From positions 2,294,001 to 2,358,000 of the forward strand of contig NZ_CP119127.1 of NCBI RefSeq assembly GCF_030128825.1: 64,000 nucleotides of DNA, given 5' to 3'. The notes below the pieces were generated by a model. That model saw only the letters and a list, made by a program, of their open reading frames with translations. It had not been told where the DNA came from and did no database searches. The position numbers and the translations under genes were made by a program. Positions 26,502-36,293 of this stretch are shown in pieces; within the stretch, counting starts at the first letter, position 1; each line of letters starts with the position of its first letter. Source of the DNA: Sphingobium sp. WTD-1. GTDB lineage: Bacteria > Pseudomonadota > Alphaproteobacteria > Sphingomonadales > Sphingomonadaceae.

Positions 26502-27440
26502 TCATGATATTGCTTTCGGGCCTCCCGGTCTGCGCTTCTCCAGACTGTCCTGGGGCGCTGATTCCATATTGCGGTGCGAGACGGTGGGCGAAAAGCCCGC
26601 ATCTTGCAAGTATCTAGCGACATGTTCGGCGACATGAACCGAGCGATGGCGCCCGCCGGTGCAGCCGAAAGCCACGGTAATATAGGTTTTGCCCGCTTCG
26701 GCGTAGCGCGGCAGCAGGGTCGTGAGCAGATCCTGGATCTTGCCCAGCGCCTCCTGATAGGCCGGGTCGGCCTGGATATAGGCGGCGACGTCGGCGTCTA
26801 GGCCGGTCTTGGGACGCAATTCCTCGTCCCAGAAAGGGTTACGCAGGAAGCGCATGTCGAACATCAGATCGACATTGCGCGGCACGCCGCGCGAATAGCC
26901 GAAGGACAGGATGGTCAGCACCGGGTCGGAGAGCTGTTCGCGGGCGAAGCGGGCCCGCATTTCCTGCTGCAGCGCATTGGTCGACAGGCTGGTGGTGTCG
27001 ATCAGCTGGGCCGACCAGCGGCGCAGCGGTTCGGTCAGTTCGCGTTCGCGGGCGATGCCGTCGGCGGCCGGGCGATCCTGCGCCAGCGGGTGGCGGCGGC
27101 GGGTTTCGGCATAACGGCGTTCCAACTCGGCACCCGAGCAGTCGAGGAACAATGTCTCGACGTCATGGCCGTGCCGTTCGCGCAGCGCCTTGATCCGCTG
27201 GACGATGGCATTGGCGTCGAAGCCGCGGGTGCGTGCGTCGATGCCGAGCGCCAGCGGCCGGTCATCCTCCCCGGCATGGCCGGCGGGGAGCGGGGTGTCG
27301 AGCAGGCGATCGAGCAGCACCAGCGGCAGATTGTCCACCACTTCCCAACCCATATCCTCCAGCGTCTTGAGCGCCGTGGTCTTGCCGGCACCAGACAGGC
27401 CGGAGACGAGGAGAATGGTCTTGGGGCTGGTGGCTGTCAT
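26502..27440 (-). CDS. rapZ: RNase adapter RapZ (YvcJ family)
   Basis: A 312-residue P-loop protein with Walker A GLSGAGKT (residues about 14-21), the central FGYSRGVPRNVDLMFDMRFL and the C-terminal GCTGGRHRSVHVAE domain. In E. coli RapZ binds glucosamine-6-phosphate and steers RNase E onto the sRNA GlmZ. In alphaproteobacteria it sits with hprK and EIIA, but its role there is less clear. It overlaps hprK by four bases. Confidence 0.95.
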   Translation of the reverse strand: MTATSPKTILLVSGLSGAGKTTALKTLEDMGWEVVDNLPLVLLDRLLDTPLPAGHAGEDDRPLALGIDARTRGFDANAIVQRIKALRERHGHDVETLFLDCSGAELERRYAETRRRHPLAQDRPAADGIARERELTEPLRRWSAQLIDTTSLSTNALQQEMRARFAREQLSDPVLTILSFGYSRGVPRNVDLMFDMRFLRNPFWDEELRPKTGLDADVAAYIQADPAYQEALGKIQDLLTTLLPRYAEAGKTYITVAFGCTGGRHRSVHVAEHVARYLQDAGFSPTVSHRNMESAPQDSLEKRRPGGPKAIS

Positions 27441-27871
27441 GTCTTGCCCAATGCCTTGAGCGCCAGTTCGACCTTGATCGGGGCGGATGCTTCGTGCGCG
27501 ACGACGGCAATCAGCGGAATTTCGACTCCGGCGATGGTGCGGGTGGCGGCGTGCATCGGCATGCGTTCGACCGTTTCGGCCAGATCGACGATCAGCGCGA
27601 CCGGCGAATCGCCGACATGGGGCACGGGCACGATGCCGATGCCGCGCACTTCCATCTGGCCGCTGATGGTTTCGGGGGCGGTGGCGATCAGCCGGCCGTC
27701 GACCCGCTTGAGCAGGGTGTAATCGTCGGAAACCAGCGTTGCGCCGCGATCGATCAGGCGCAGGGCAAGGTCGGACTTGCCCATGCCGCTGGCGCCGTAG
27801 AGCAACACCGAGCGTCCCTCGATCGCGACGGTCGTTGCGTGAAGCGTCTCTGATGAAAGTGCCCGCACCAT
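27437..27871 (-). CDS. hprK: HPr kinase/phosphorylase, short alphaproteobacterial form
   Basis: HprK phosphorylates the regulatory serine of HPr. The 144-residue product has only the catalytic core: Walker A GASGMGKSDLALRLI near residue 26, VSDDYTLL, and the HprK signature ISGQMEVRGIGIVPV. The ~130-residue N-terminal domain of Firmicute enzymes is absent, as in other alphaproteobacteria. AGGGGAAC precedes the start. A 117-base gap separates it from chvG upstream; downstream it overlaps rapZ. Confidence 0.94.
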   Translation of the reverse strand: MVRALSSETLHATTVAIEGRSVLLYGASGMGKSDLALRLIDRGATLVSDDYTLLKRVDGRLIATAPETISGQMEVRGIGIVPVPHVGDSPVALIVDLAETVERMPMHAATRTIAGVEIPLIAVVAHEASAPIKVELALKALGKT

Positions 27872-27988
27872 GTTCCCCTGCCTTCCTGCTTCTAGCCCCA
27901 GTTCGCCGCGTTGGAAATCGAAATGCGTCGATTCACGCGGTATCGCGGGCTGGCATTGTGGTGCGGATGAATGAACAGCTTATTGCTT

Positions 27989-29584
27989 TCATTCGGACAT
28001 TATGCCGGGGTCGCGTTCCACGGCCATGGGCAGGCGGACGATGAAGCGGGCGCCGCTCTGCCTATCCTCGCGGTCGGCGATGCTGATCTTGCCCTGATGC
28101 CCCTCGACGATCGAGCGGGCGATGGCGAGGCCGAGGCCCGAATGCTTGCCGAACGCCTCACCTTCCGGGCGGACGCTGTGGAAACGGCGGAAGACATGCT
28201 CGCGCTCGCCCTCGGGCACGCCGGGGCCTTCATCCTCGACGCTGACCAGCACTTCATTGTCGGCGACGGTAGCGATGATCTGGACCAGCCCGTCGTCGGG
28301 CGAGAAGGAAATGGCATTGTCGATCAGATTGTCGAGCACGCGCACGATCCGCTGTTCCTCGCCCAGGACGACCGCGACTTCCTTGCGCGGGCGGGCGAAG
28401 GCGAGGCGGATGCCGCGCGGCACGCCGCGTGCCTCGCGCGCCAGCACCATGCGTTCGATCAGCAGGCCAAGGTCGATCGGCTCGAACCGGGTGCGCGACA
28501 ATTGGGCGTCGATGCGGGAGGCTTCGGCGATGTCGGTGACGAGCCGGTCGAGCCGGCGGACATCATCCTGCGCGATCGCCATCAACTGGTCGCGCAGGTC
28601 CGGTCGGTCCACCCGTTCGAGTGAATCGAGCGCGGAGCGGAGCGAGGCGATCGGGTTCTTGAGTTCATGGCTGACGTCGGCGGCGAAGGCGTCGGTCGCG
28701 TCGATCCGCTGGCGCAGCGCATGACTCATGTCCGACAGGGCGCGGGCGAGCATGCCGATCTCGTCGCGCCGCTCGGGCAGGCGGGGCACGGTGACCTCCC
28801 GCGCGCGGCCGAGGCGAACGCGCACGGCGGCACGGGCCAGGCGCTGGAGCGGCTGGACGATGGTGCGGGCGAGGAACAGCGACAGCAGCACGGAGGCGAG
28901 GACGGCGGCAGCCAGCACGATGCCCAGGCGGAGGCGTTCGGCGCGGACGATGCGGGTGATGTCGCGCGCATTTTCGGTCGCGAGCAGGCCCGAACCGTCG
29001 CGCACCGCGACGGCGGCCGAGATCATGAAGGTGCGGTCGGGCGCGTAGCGGTTCATCGCCTGGGGCTGGCGCGTCTTGGCGGCCAGTACCAGTTCGGGCC
29101 AGGCGCTGGCGCGATCGACGGCGGGTTCCTCGAAATTGGGCGGGCGATCGGCGGAGACGACGCGGTCGACCGCCTTGTCGAGAAAGCGGGCGACATGGCG
29201 CTGCCATTCCTCTTCCGAGGGCAGGCGCAGCCGATAGCGCGGCGCATCCATGGCGAAGCTGTCGGCCATCAGATTGCCGGCCGCGTCATAGCGGCGCACC
29301 CGGTCGCCGGTCTGGCGCGCATAGGCGGCGATCAGCGCATTCTGCCGGTCGGCAGGCGCATTTTCCAGGCCAATGGCGAGCAGCTTCAGCTCGCGCGCCG
29401 ACTGTTCCAGCCGATCGTCGACGATCCGCGTGCGATAGCTGTCCAGATAGAAGAAGCCGCCCGCCAGCAGGGCGAGCGCGAAGACATTGACCGCCAGGAT
29501 GCGCGGGGTGAGGCTCAATCGCCCCGACCAGCGCACCGCGAGCGGCGCGTCCTCATTCTTCGGAGAAGCGGTATCCGGCGCCAT
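27989..29584 (-). CDS. chvG: Sensor histidine kinase ChvG (ExoS-like)
   Basis: A 531-residue membrane kinase: TM1 at about 29-47, a periplasmic sensor region of ~165 residues, TM2 at about 219-239, HAMP, DHp with DVSHELKNP (His306), and the HATPase domain ([31 protein letters not shown]). ChvG with ChvI controls envelope, exopolysaccharide and central metabolism genes in alphaproteobacteria, often in response to acidity or envelope stress. It overlaps the chvI 3' end by 32 bases. Confidence 0.94.
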   Translation of the reverse strand: MAPDTASPKNEDAPLAVRWSGRLSLTPRILAVNVFALALLAGGFFYLDSYRTRIVDDRLEQSARELKLLAIGLENAPADRQNALIAAYARQTGDRVRRYDAAGNLMADSFAMDAPRYRLRLPSEEEWQRHVARFLDKAVDRVVSADRPPNFEEPAVDRASAWPELVLAAKTRQPQAMNRYAPDRTFMISAAVAVRDGSGLLATENARDITRIVRAERLRLGIVLAAAVLASVLLSLFLARTIVQPLQRLARAAVRVRLGRAREVTVPRLPERRDEIGMLARALSDMSHALRQRIDATDAFAADVSHELKNPIASLRSALDSLERVDRPDLRDQLMAIAQDDVRRLDRLVTDIAEASRIDAQLSRTRFEPIDLGLLIERMVLAREARGVPRGIRLAFARPRKEVAVVLGEEQRIVRVLDNLIDNAISFSPDDGLVQIIATVADNEVLVSVEDEGPGVPEGEREHVFRRFHSVRPEGEAFGKHSGLGLAIARSIVEGHQGKISIADREDRQSGARFIVRLPMAVERDPGIMSE

Positions 29585-30257
29585 AGAGCGTGTCGATTGC
29601 GTTGAAGTCAGGGTCTACCTCTCGGAATTTGCGACGCAGCCGCTTGATATGGCTGTCGATCGTGCGGTCGTCGACATAGACGTCGTCCTGATAGGCGGCG
29701 TCCATGAGCTGGTTGCGGTTCTTCACCACGCCGGGCCGTGCAGCAAGGGTTTCCAGGATCAGGAATTCGGTGACGGTCAGCGTCACATCCTTGCCGTCCC
29801 ATTTTACCCGGTGGCGGGGTGGGTCCATTTCCAGCCGGCCGCGCACGATCGGATCGGACGGCGGTTCGTCGGCGGCATCGGGGGCGCGGCTGATTTCGGC
29901 GCGGCGCAGGATGGCGCGGATGCGCGCGATCAGCAGTCGCTGCGAGAAGGGCTTGGAGATATAATCATCCGCGCCCATGGCCAGGCCCAGTGCCTCGTCC
30001 AACTCGTCCGCCTTGGAGGTCAGGAAGATGACCGGCATCTGGCTCTTTTCGCGCAGGCGGCGCAGCAGTTCCAGCCCGTCCATCTGCGGCATCTTGATGT
30101 CGAACACGCCAAGGTCGGCCGGATTGTCGGTCAGCGCCTTCAGCGCGGCTTCCGGGTCGGTGTAGATGCGCGTGACGAACCCTTCGGTCTGCAGCGCGAT
30201 CGACACCGACGTCAGGATATTCTTGTCATCATCCACCAGCGCGATGGTTGCGGTCAT
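29553..30257 (-). CDS. chvI: OmpR-family response regulator ChvI
   Basis: A 234-residue regulator with an N-terminal receiver (acidic LVDDDKN, phospho-acceptor Asp53 in [22 protein letters not shown]) and a C-terminal winged helix ([42 protein letters not shown]). The start at 30257 gives [11 protein letters not shown]. It heads the regulatory operon and is divergent from pckA, an arrangement also seen in rhizobia, which suggests that it controls pckA or shares its promoter region. Confidence 0.95.
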   Translation of the reverse strand: MTATIALVDDDKNILTSVSIALQTEGFVTRIYTDPEAALKALTDNPADLGVFDIKMPQMDGLELLRRLREKSQMPVIFLTSKADELDEALGLAMGADDYISKPFSQRLLIARIRAILRRAEISRAPDAADEPPSDPIVRGRLEMDPPRHRVKWDGKDVTLTVTEFLILETLAARPGVVKNRNQLMDAAYQDDVYVDDRTIDSHIKRLRRKFREVDPDFNAIDTLYGAGYRFSEE

Positions 30258-30541
30258 GCTGCGTCCCGGAACGTCATGATAAAATGGGTGAAGGCATCCA
30301 GCGTTAGACGATGGCCGCCGGGCCTGCAAGGAAGGCGCGGCGTAAATGTCGCTGCGACCCGTGCGTCGTTTTTCGGGACGGGCTGTGGTTCGCCGCTATT
30401 TGACGACCGTAGCGCAAAGGCCTATGCCGATATGGCTTGAAGGGGAGGATGTCCGCGCGACTAGGATCGCGGCGCTCCCGGACGGGCCGGTCGCATAAAA
30501 AGACAAGCGACTAAGGGACTTTTTACATCAGGAGCTAAGGC
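30258..30541. promoter_or_regulatory. Divergent chvI-pckA control region
   Basis: The 284-base gap holds the promoters of both operons. On the plus strand TTGACG (30400-30405) and TATGCC (30423-30428), 17 bases apart, form a candidate pckA promoter with a ~107-base leader. GTCGCTGCGAC at 30348-30358 is a near-perfect 11-base palindrome that might bind a regulator. The pckA ribosome site AGGAGC lies just before its GTG start. Confidence 0.45.
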
Positions 30542-32143
30542 GTGCAGGCCAAATCCTCAATCACCCTGGTCGACCAGGGCATCTCCACCCATGCCACCCA
30601 GTTTTGGAATCTCGGCACCGCGCCGCTGGTCGAGGCCGCGCTTGCCAATGGCGAGGGCATTTTGGCCAAGGACGGCCCGCTGGTCGTCAAGACCGGCAAG
30701 CATACCGGCCGCAGCGCCAGCGACAAATTCATCGTCCAGGATACCGAGACCCAGGATACGGTCTGGTGGGGCAAGACCAATGTGCCGATGACGCCGGCGC
30801 ATTTCGCCGCGCTGAAGGAGGATTTCTTCAAGGCGCTGGGCGAAAAGGACAAGCTCTATGTCGCCGACCTCTATGGCGGGTCGCAGCCCGAATATCGGGT
30901 CAATGTGCGCGTCATCAACGAGTTTGCCTGGCACAACCTGTTCATCCGCACGCTGCTGGTGCGGCCCGAGGCGGCGGCGCTGGCCGACTTTGCGCCGGAA
31001 TATACCATCATCGACCTGCCGACCTTCGTCGCCGATCCGGCGCGCCATGGCTGCCGCAGCGAGACGGTGATCGCGGTCAACTTCACCGAGAAGCTGATCC
31101 TGATCGGCGGCACCCGCTATGCCGGCGAGATGAAGAAGTCGGTGTTCGGCATCCTCAATTATCTGCTGCCGACCAAGGGCGTGATGCCGATGCACTGTTC
31201 GGCCAATATCGGCCCGAATGGCGACACGGCCGTCTTCTTCGGCCTGAGCGGCACCGGCAAGACGACGTTGTCGGCGGATGCCAGCCGCACCCTGATCGGC
31301 GATGACGAGCATGGCTGGTCGGACCAGGCGGTCTTCAATTTCGAGGGCGGCTGCTATGCCAAGATGATCAACCTGTCGGCCGAGGCCGAGCCGGAAATCT
31401 TCGCCACCACCAAGCGGTTCGGCACGGTGCTGGAAAATGTCGTGATCGACGAGGAAAACCGCGAGATCGATCTGGACGACAACTCGCTGGCGGAAAATAG
31501 CCGCGGTTCCTACCCGATCGACTTCATTCCGAACACGTCGGAGAAGAATCTGGGGCCGGTGCCCAAGAACATCATCTTCCTGACCGCCGACGCCTATGGC
31601 GTTCTGCCGCCGATCGCGCGGTTGACCCCGGAACAGGCGATGTATCACTTCCTGTCCGGTTACACCGCGCGCGTCGCGGGCACCGAGATCGGCGTGACCG
31701 AGCCGACCGCGACCTTCTCGACCTGCTTCGGCGCACCGTTCATGCCGCGCCATCCCAGCGTCTATGGCAATCTGCTGAAAGAGCGGATCAACAAGGGCGG
31801 CGTCACCTGCTGGCTGGTCAATACCGGCTGGGCCGGTGGCAAGGCGACGATGCCGGGGATCAAGCGCATGCCGATCAAGGTGACGCGCGCGCTGCTCAAC
31901 GCCGCGCTCGACGGCAGCCTGAACAGCGCCGAATTCCGCACCGATCCCAATTTCGGGTTCGAGGTGCCGGTGGCAGTGAATGGCGTCGACAGCCAGATCC
32001 TCGACCCGCGCGCCATGTGGGCGGACAAGGAAGGCTATGACGCGACGGCGGCGACGCTGGTGAAGGCCTTTGTCGACAATTTCGCCCAGTTCGAGGAGCA
32101 TGTCGACGATGGCGTGCGCAGCGCGGCGCTGACGGCGGCCTGA
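30542..32143 (+). CDS. pckA: Phosphoenolpyruvate carboxykinase (ATP)
   Basis: PckA converts oxaloacetate plus ATP to PEP, the entry step of gluconeogenesis. The 533-residue enzyme shows the kinase-1a P-loop [13 protein letters not shown] near residue 240, the metal-binding [16 protein letters not shown] region just before it, DDEHGWSD (kinase-2), and the family signature [14 protein letters not shown]. The start is a GTG with AGGAG about seven bases upstream. It is divergent from chvI. Confidence 0.97.
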   Translation: MQAKSSITLVDQGISTHATQFWNLGTAPLVEAALANGEGILAKDGPLVVKTGKHTGRSASDKFIVQDTETQDTVWWGKTNVPMTPAHFAALKEDFFKALGEKDKLYVADLYGGSQPEYRVNVRVINEFAWHNLFIRTLLVRPEAAALADFAPEYTIIDLPTFVADPARHGCRSETVIAVNFTEKLILIGGTRYAGEMKKSVFGILNYLLPTKGVMPMHCSANIGPNGDTAVFFGLSGTGKTTLSADASRTLIGDDEHGWSDQAVFNFEGGCYAKMINLSAEAEPEIFATTKRFGTVLENVVIDEENREIDLDDNSLAENSRGSYPIDFIPNTSEKNLGPVPKNIIFLTADAYGVLPPIARLTPEQAMYHFLSGYTARVAGTEIGVTEPTATFSTCFGAPFMPRHPSVYGNLLKERINKGGVTCWLVNTGWAGGKATMPGIKRMPIKVTRALLNAALDGSLNSAEFRTDPNFGFEVPVAVNGVDSQILDPRAMWADKEGYDATAATLVKAFVDNFAQFEEHVDDGVRSAALTAA

Positions 32144-32176
32144 ATGGGCGCCTGATCGGGCGCAGCAGTGTAGTGA

Positions 32177-32208
32177 AGGGGCCGGGGCGGGAACGCTCCG
32201 GCTCTTTT
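32177..32208 (+). terminator. Terminator after pckA
   Basis: GCCGG (32181-32185) pairs with CCGGC (32198-32202), extended inward by GGCG/CGCT and outward by two pairs, with a GGAA loop and TCTTTT following. It lies ~40 bases after the pckA stop. Confidence 0.75.
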
Positions 32209-32268
32209 GCTTTTGGCGGGGGCGCGGCGGTGCTATGCTGCCCGCCTATCATGGCAGCGGAGATTAGC

Positions 32269-32586
32269 ATGGGCATGTTCGACAATCTGATGGGCAATCT
32301 GGGCGGGCTGGACGCGATCGCGCAGAAGGTCGGGCTGGAGCCGGAACAGATGCAGGGCCTGCTGAACGAGATCGGCGCCAAGATCGGCAGCGGCGAGACC
32401 AGCGTGTCGGCACTGGCCGAGACGGCAGCCGAGCATGGCGTGTCGGCCGATGCGCTGCAGCAGCTGCTGGGTCAGTTTGGCGGGCCGGAGGCGATATTGG
32501 GCCAGCTTGGCGGCTTCCTGGACCGCGATGGCGACGGCAATCCGCTCAATGAGCTGAGTGGCCTGGCCAAGGGGCTGTTCGGCTGA
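32269..32586 (+). CDS. YidB-like (DUF937-type) small helical protein
   Basis: The 105-residue protein begins GMFDNLMGNLGGLDAIAQKVGL and is mostly short amphipathic helices of the type found in YidB/DUF937 proteins, whose function is unknown. The C-terminal FLDRDGDGNPLNELSGLAKGLFG contains an EF-hand-like DxDxDG loop, as in several YidB relatives. GGAG before ATG 32269 supports this start; the longer frame from 32173 runs through the pckA terminator. Confidence 0.8.
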   Translation: MGMFDNLMGNLGGLDAIAQKVGLEPEQMQGLLNEIGAKIGSGETSVSALAETAAEHGVSADALQQLLGQFGGPEAILGQLGGFLDRDGDGNPLNELSGLAKGLFG

Positions 32587-32600
32587 ACAGGTTGCGGCGC

Positions 32601-32641
32601 GGGCCGGCAAAGCCGGCCCTTGGTTGCCCCCAAGTTTTTTT
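32601..32641 (+). terminator. Tandem hairpins after the YidB-like gene
   Basis: GGGCCGGC-AAA-GCCGGCCC (32601-32619) is followed by CTTGG-TTGCCC-CCAAG (32619-32634) and a run of seven T. The second hairpin with its T-run is a standard rho-independent terminator. Confidence 0.85.
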
Positions 32642-32755
32642 GGCCTTGCCTTCGCGATGCGGTGGGGCCATTTGCGGACTACACCATTATTGCGAATGAT
32701 CCGCAACTAGCGCCGCCCGATCATGGCGGCGCCGACGAAATGCAAGGATAAGGTC

Positions 32756-33571
32756 TTGACCGACGTGACGATCGAAAAGCCGGTTCTGGAACCCACCGGC
32801 GCGCTTTCCGTGGAAACCGTGCTGTCGGTGAAGCACTGGAACGAGCATCTGTTCAGCTTCCGCATCACCCGCCCGGCAAGCTTCCGCTTCCGCTCGGGCG
32901 AGTTCATCATGATCGGCCTGAAGGGCGACAATGGCAAGCCGCTGCTGCGCGCCTACTCGATCGCCAGCCCGGCTTGGGACGAGGAAATCGAATTCCTGTC
33001 GATCAAGGTGCAGGACGGTCCGCTGACCAGCAAGCTGCAGAAGATCGAGCCGGGCGACCAGATCTATCTCGGCCGCAAGCCGACCGGCACGCTGGTGACC
33101 GACGCGCTGCTGCCGGGCAAGCGGCTGTTCATGCTGTCGACCGGCACCGGTCTGGCGCCGTTCCTGAGCCTGCCGCGCGACCCGGACGTGTATGAGTTCT
33201 ACGAGCAGGTCGTGGTGGTCCATTCGGTGCGCCGGGTGAGCGATCTGGCCTTCCGCGACGAGATGGAAGGCAAGTGGGCCGAAGACCCGCTGGTGTCGGA
33301 ACAGGCCGCCGGCCAGTTCCATTATGTGCCCACCGTGACGCGGGAAGAATTCCCCAACAATGAGCGCATCGACAAGCTGGTCGAGAGCGGCAAGCTGTTC
33401 GAGGGGATTCCGGGCGCGGCCAAGTTCGACCCCGAGACCGACCGGATCATGATGTGCGGCAGCATGGAGATGATCAAGCAGTTCGCGGCCTATTTCGAGG
33501 AGCAAGGCTTCACCGAAGGCTCCAATGCGGCGCCGGGTCAGTTCGTGATTGAAAGAGCCTTTGTCGGTTGA
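32756..33571 (+). CDS. fpr: Ferredoxin/flavodoxin--NADP+ reductase (Fpr type)
   Basis: A 271-residue flavoenzyme passing electrons between NADPH and ferredoxin or flavodoxin. Visible are the FAD motif LLRAYSIASPAWDEEIEFL (RxYS), the pyrophosphate-binding stretch IKVQDGPLTSKL, LSTGTGLAPFLS for NADP binding, and MMCGSMEMIKQ near the end. I prefer a TTG at 32756 (MTDVTIEKPVLEP, with AAGGATAAGG upstream) because the in-frame ATG at 32723 has no ribosome site. The gene is monocistronic and ends at a hairpin. Confidence 0.9.
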   Translation: MTDVTIEKPVLEPTGALSVETVLSVKHWNEHLFSFRITRPASFRFRSGEFIMIGLKGDNGKPLLRAYSIASPAWDEEIEFLSIKVQDGPLTSKLQKIEPGDQIYLGRKPTGTLVTDALLPGKRLFMLSTGTGLAPFLSLPRDPDVYEFYEQVVVVHSVRRVSDLAFRDEMEGKWAEDPLVSEQAAGQFHYVPTVTREEFPNNERIDKLVESGKLFEGIPGAAKFDPETDRIMMCGSMEMIKQFAAYFEEQGFTEGSNAAPGQFVIERAFVG

Positions 33572-33593
33572 AGCGGACTGAACACGAATAGGA

Positions 33594-33628
33594 AAGGGCC
33601 GGGGGAGCGATCCTCCGGCCTTTTTTTG
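33594..33628 (+). terminator. Terminator after the ferredoxin reductase gene
   Basis: GGCCGG pairs with CCGGCC around a short loop (33598-33620), flanked by AAAG on the left and seven T on the right, forming a clear rho-independent terminator. Confidence 0.9.
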
Positions 33629-33639
33629 TTGCGTCAGGT

Positions 33640-33734
33640 CCGTTCGTCCTGAGCGAAGTCGAAGGACGCGCCGAGCGGAGCGAGGTGCTTCACTGCGTTC
33701 GGCAGAAGGCTTCGACTTCGCTCAGCCCGAACGG
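33640..33734. repeat. Paired palindromic repeat (CCGTTCG...GAGCGAAGTCGAAGG type)
   Basis: CCGTTCGTCCTGAGCGAAGT (left arm, 33640-) and ACTTCGCTCAGCCCGAACGG (right arm, to 33734) are inverted copies separated by GAGCGGAGCGAGG-containing sequence. A related pair with the core TGAGCTTGTCGAAG is at 38802-38895, so this is a dispersed REP-like family. It abuts the 3' end of the DUF885 gene. Confidence 0.8.
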
Positions 33735-33739
33735 TTCTT

Positions 33740-35575
33740 TTACGCCCTCCTCCGGCCCGCGACATAGGCGTCGACATTTTTCGCCAGCACGGTCATCGGC
33801 ACGCCGCCGCCCTTGACCACGGCGTCGTTGAACAGGCGGAAGTCGAACTTGTCGCCCAGCGCCTGTTGCGCCTGTGCCCGCAGGCGGACGATTTCGCCAT
33901 GGCCGACCTTGTAGCCGCAGGCCTGGCCCGGCCAGGCGCAATAACGGTCGACCTCGCCCTGCACATCCTCGACCGTGGAGCCGTTGGTGGTGGCGAACCA
34001 GTGGATCGCCTGTTCGCGGGTCCAGCGCTTGGCATGGAGGCCGGTGTCGACCACCAGGCGGCAGCAGCGATAGGCGATCGACTGGAGATAGCCCAGCCGC
34101 CCGGCGACATCGCCATCATAGGCGCCCAGCTCGTCGCCCAGCTGCTCGGCATAGAGCGCCCAACCCTCCGAATAGGCGTTGAAGGCGAGCAGCGAGCGGA
34201 TCAGCGGCAGCTTGTAGGTATATTCGCCCTGCCAGATATGGCCCGGAATCCCCTCATGATAGCAAAGGGTCGGCAGCGAATAGCGCGGCCAGATGCTGGT
34301 ATCGCGCAGGTTGATATAATAATTGCCCGGCACGCTGCCGTCGATCGTGCCCGCGCCGGCATAGGCGCCCGGCGCCCCGGCCTCGATCTCCACCGGCACC
34401 CGCTTCACCACCAGCCTGGCCGGCACCAAAGTCGCGAAGGCGCGGGGCAGGCGGGTGCGGATGTCGGCGAGGCGCCCGTCGATATAGGAGAGGATCTGCT
34501 GGCGCCCCTTGTCGTCATTGGGGAAGAGGTAGCGCGGATCCTTGCCCATCGCCGTCATCCGCTCGCCCACGGTCCCCTTCGTCATGCCGAGGGATTTCAA
34601 GAGCCGGTCCATTTCCGACTGGAGGGCTTTCAGCTGTTCCTGGCCCAGCGCATGGACTTCGTCGGGCGACATGGTGGTGGTGGTGCCGGCCTGGAGTGCC
34701 CAGGCATAAAAGGCCTCGCCCTGCGGCAGTTTCCACACGCCCGCATCCATGGTGGCAAGGCCACGCTGGCGGGTGAGTTCGGCGGCCTGGCGGGCGAGGG
34801 CGGGGGCGATGGCGGTGCGGGTGATCTGCGCTGCCTTGGCGGCATGATCGCCCTTCATGTCTTTGGTGCGGCGCGCGATCGAGGCGACCGGCACCCACTG
34901 GTCGATCGGCTGGCCCTGCACCGCCTTCATCTGGCCCAGCGTCTTGTCGAGCAGGAAGGCGGGGGCGACGACGCCGATGCCGGCGTCATGGCGCAGCCGC
35001 TCGGTCTCGCCGTCGAGATTGGCGGCATATTGGGTAAGGCGTTCGAGATAGGCGTCGGCGTCGGCCGGGGTGGCGATGGCGTGATTGGCGTCGAGGAAAT
35101 CGGGCGTCTCGATGAAGGCGCCGGTATTTTGCGCGACGGCATAGGGCGCGTTGCGATAGGACCAGTTGCTGTTCATCATCGCCATGTCGCCGAAGGGGAA
35201 GGCGAAGCCCGCGTCGGCCAGTTCATGGGCGGCGCGCACCACCTCCACATCGGTGCGGGTGGCCGGCGACAGGGCGTCGAGATCGACGGCGCGCAGCTGG
35301 GTCAGCCGATCCTTCACATGGGCGGCGATCCGCGCCTGGCCGGCCGGGCTCTTGTCGCCAAGGCGCGCTTTGAGCGGGGCGCGGGCGCCGGTGTCGAGGC
35401 CAAGGCCGCTTGCGGTTTCGGGCGCATCGACCAGCATCGCCTCGGCCATGCCGGCGAGCAGGGCTTCGGCGCGGGCGTCGGCTGTCGTTGCCTGCGCCAG
35501 GGCGCGGGCGGGGAGCGCGGACAAAGCGAGGGCGGAGGAGCCGGCGACGAGGAAATCGCGGCGGGAGGTCGTCAT
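33740..35575 (-). CDS. Tat-exported DUF885 family protein (putative metallopeptidase)
   Basis: A 611-residue protein with a twin-arginine signal (TTSRRDFLVAGSSALALSAL, cleavage after ALAQ). The body matches the DUF885 family, with the zinc-peptidase-like CYHEGIPGHIWQGEYTY (HExxxH-type) around residue 430 and AYSEGWALYAEQLGDELG shortly after; these are the expected metal ligands. Such proteins are thought to be periplasmic carboxypeptidases, but few are characterised. The start at 35575 begins the Tat signal. Confidence 0.9.
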   Translation of the reverse strand: MTTSRRDFLVAGSSALALSALPARALAQATTADARAEALLAGMAEAMLVDAPETASGLGLDTGARAPLKARLGDKSPAGQARIAAHVKDRLTQLRAVDLDALSPATRTDVEVVRAAHELADAGFAFPFGDMAMMNSNWSYRNAPYAVAQNTGAFIETPDFLDANHAIATPADADAYLERLTQYAANLDGETERLRHDAGIGVVAPAFLLDKTLGQMKAVQGQPIDQWVPVASIARRTKDMKGDHAAKAAQITRTAIAPALARQAAELTRQRGLATMDAGVWKLPQGEAFYAWALQAGTTTTMSPDEVHALGQEQLKALQSEMDRLLKSLGMTKGTVGERMTAMGKDPRYLFPNDDKGRQQILSYIDGRLADIRTRLPRAFATLVPARLVVKRVPVEIEAGAPGAYAGAGTIDGSVPGNYYINLRDTSIWPRYSLPTLCYHEGIPGHIWQGEYTYKLPLIRSLLAFNAYSEGWALYAEQLGDELGAYDGDVAGRLGYLQSIAYRCCRLVVDTGLHAKRWTREQAIHWFATTNGSTVEDVQGEVDRYCAWPGQACGYKVGHGEIVRLRAQAQQALGDKFDFRLFNDAVVKGGGVPMTVLAKNVDAYVAGRRRA

Positions 35576-35713
35576 GGGGATTGGGTCTCCGTAGGAATTC
35601 ACGCGGCTGGCGCGATTTCCGAGTCATCCGGCGGGGCGCCGGATTGGAAATCACTCTCTTAACTTCGCATATTTCCCGCACATTTCGACATCTTATTTCC
35701 TACCCGCGACAGA

Positions 35714-36208
35714 TCATAATAATCGGGCGATGCTGCCAAGGTCGATCTCTGGCGCGCTGATCGAGAGTTCCGCGACCAGATCGCGCAGGGCGATGCGCTG
35801 GCGATGGGGCATGGCGGCGCGGGCGCCGCTGCGCTCGGCACAGATGGTGCGTATCGCCGCCAGCATTACCCGATTGTCGGGCGCGCGGCGATGGCCGACC
35901 ACCACGCCGCGCCGGACGACGGGGCGGACCTGCGCGCAGCGGGTCAGGGCGATCGCCTGGGCACGGGCGGCGTCCAGCCCCATCTCCAGCGCCCAGTCCC
36001 AGGCGGCGGCAAAACTCTCCGCCCCCTGTTTCTGCCGCAGCTGATAGGCCGAGCGCGGCGAACAGCCGACGCTGCGCGCCGCCTGCGCCACCACGCCGCA
36101 GCGCGCCAGCATGTCGATAAAGGCCCGCTGCGCGGCCGGCGACCAGCCCGACGCGCGCCGGCGCAGCATCGGGACGGAGGTGAAATGGAGAAGGGGCATG
36201 TCGGTCAT
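35714..36208 (-). CDS. Hypothetical protein with helix-turn-helix-like segment
   Basis: A 164-residue protein. The N-terminal part (WSPAAQRAFIDMLARCGVV, then AARSVGCSPRSAYQLRQKQG at about residues 30-60) reads like a helix-turn-helix of the terminase-small-subunit or transposase kind. The rest is basic and Ala/Arg-rich without a recognised domain. I see similar proteins only as a general sphingomonad type and cannot assign a role. The start is uncertain (36208 or 36199). Confidence 0.6.
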   Translation of the reverse strand: MTDMPLLHFTSVPMLRRRASGWSPAAQRAFIDMLARCGVVAQAARSVGCSPRSAYQLRQKQGAESFAAAWDWALEMGLDAARAQAIALTRCAQVRPVVRRGVVVGHRRAPDNRVMLAAIRTICAERSGARAAMPHRQRIALRDLVAELSISAPEIDLGSIARLL

Positions 36209-36293
36209 GCCGGCGAGGCTATCATGCGGGGGGAGATGTAGGACAGCATTGGCCCGAATGGCCGATTTCGGAACGTCTCCTTTCGGCAACGTA

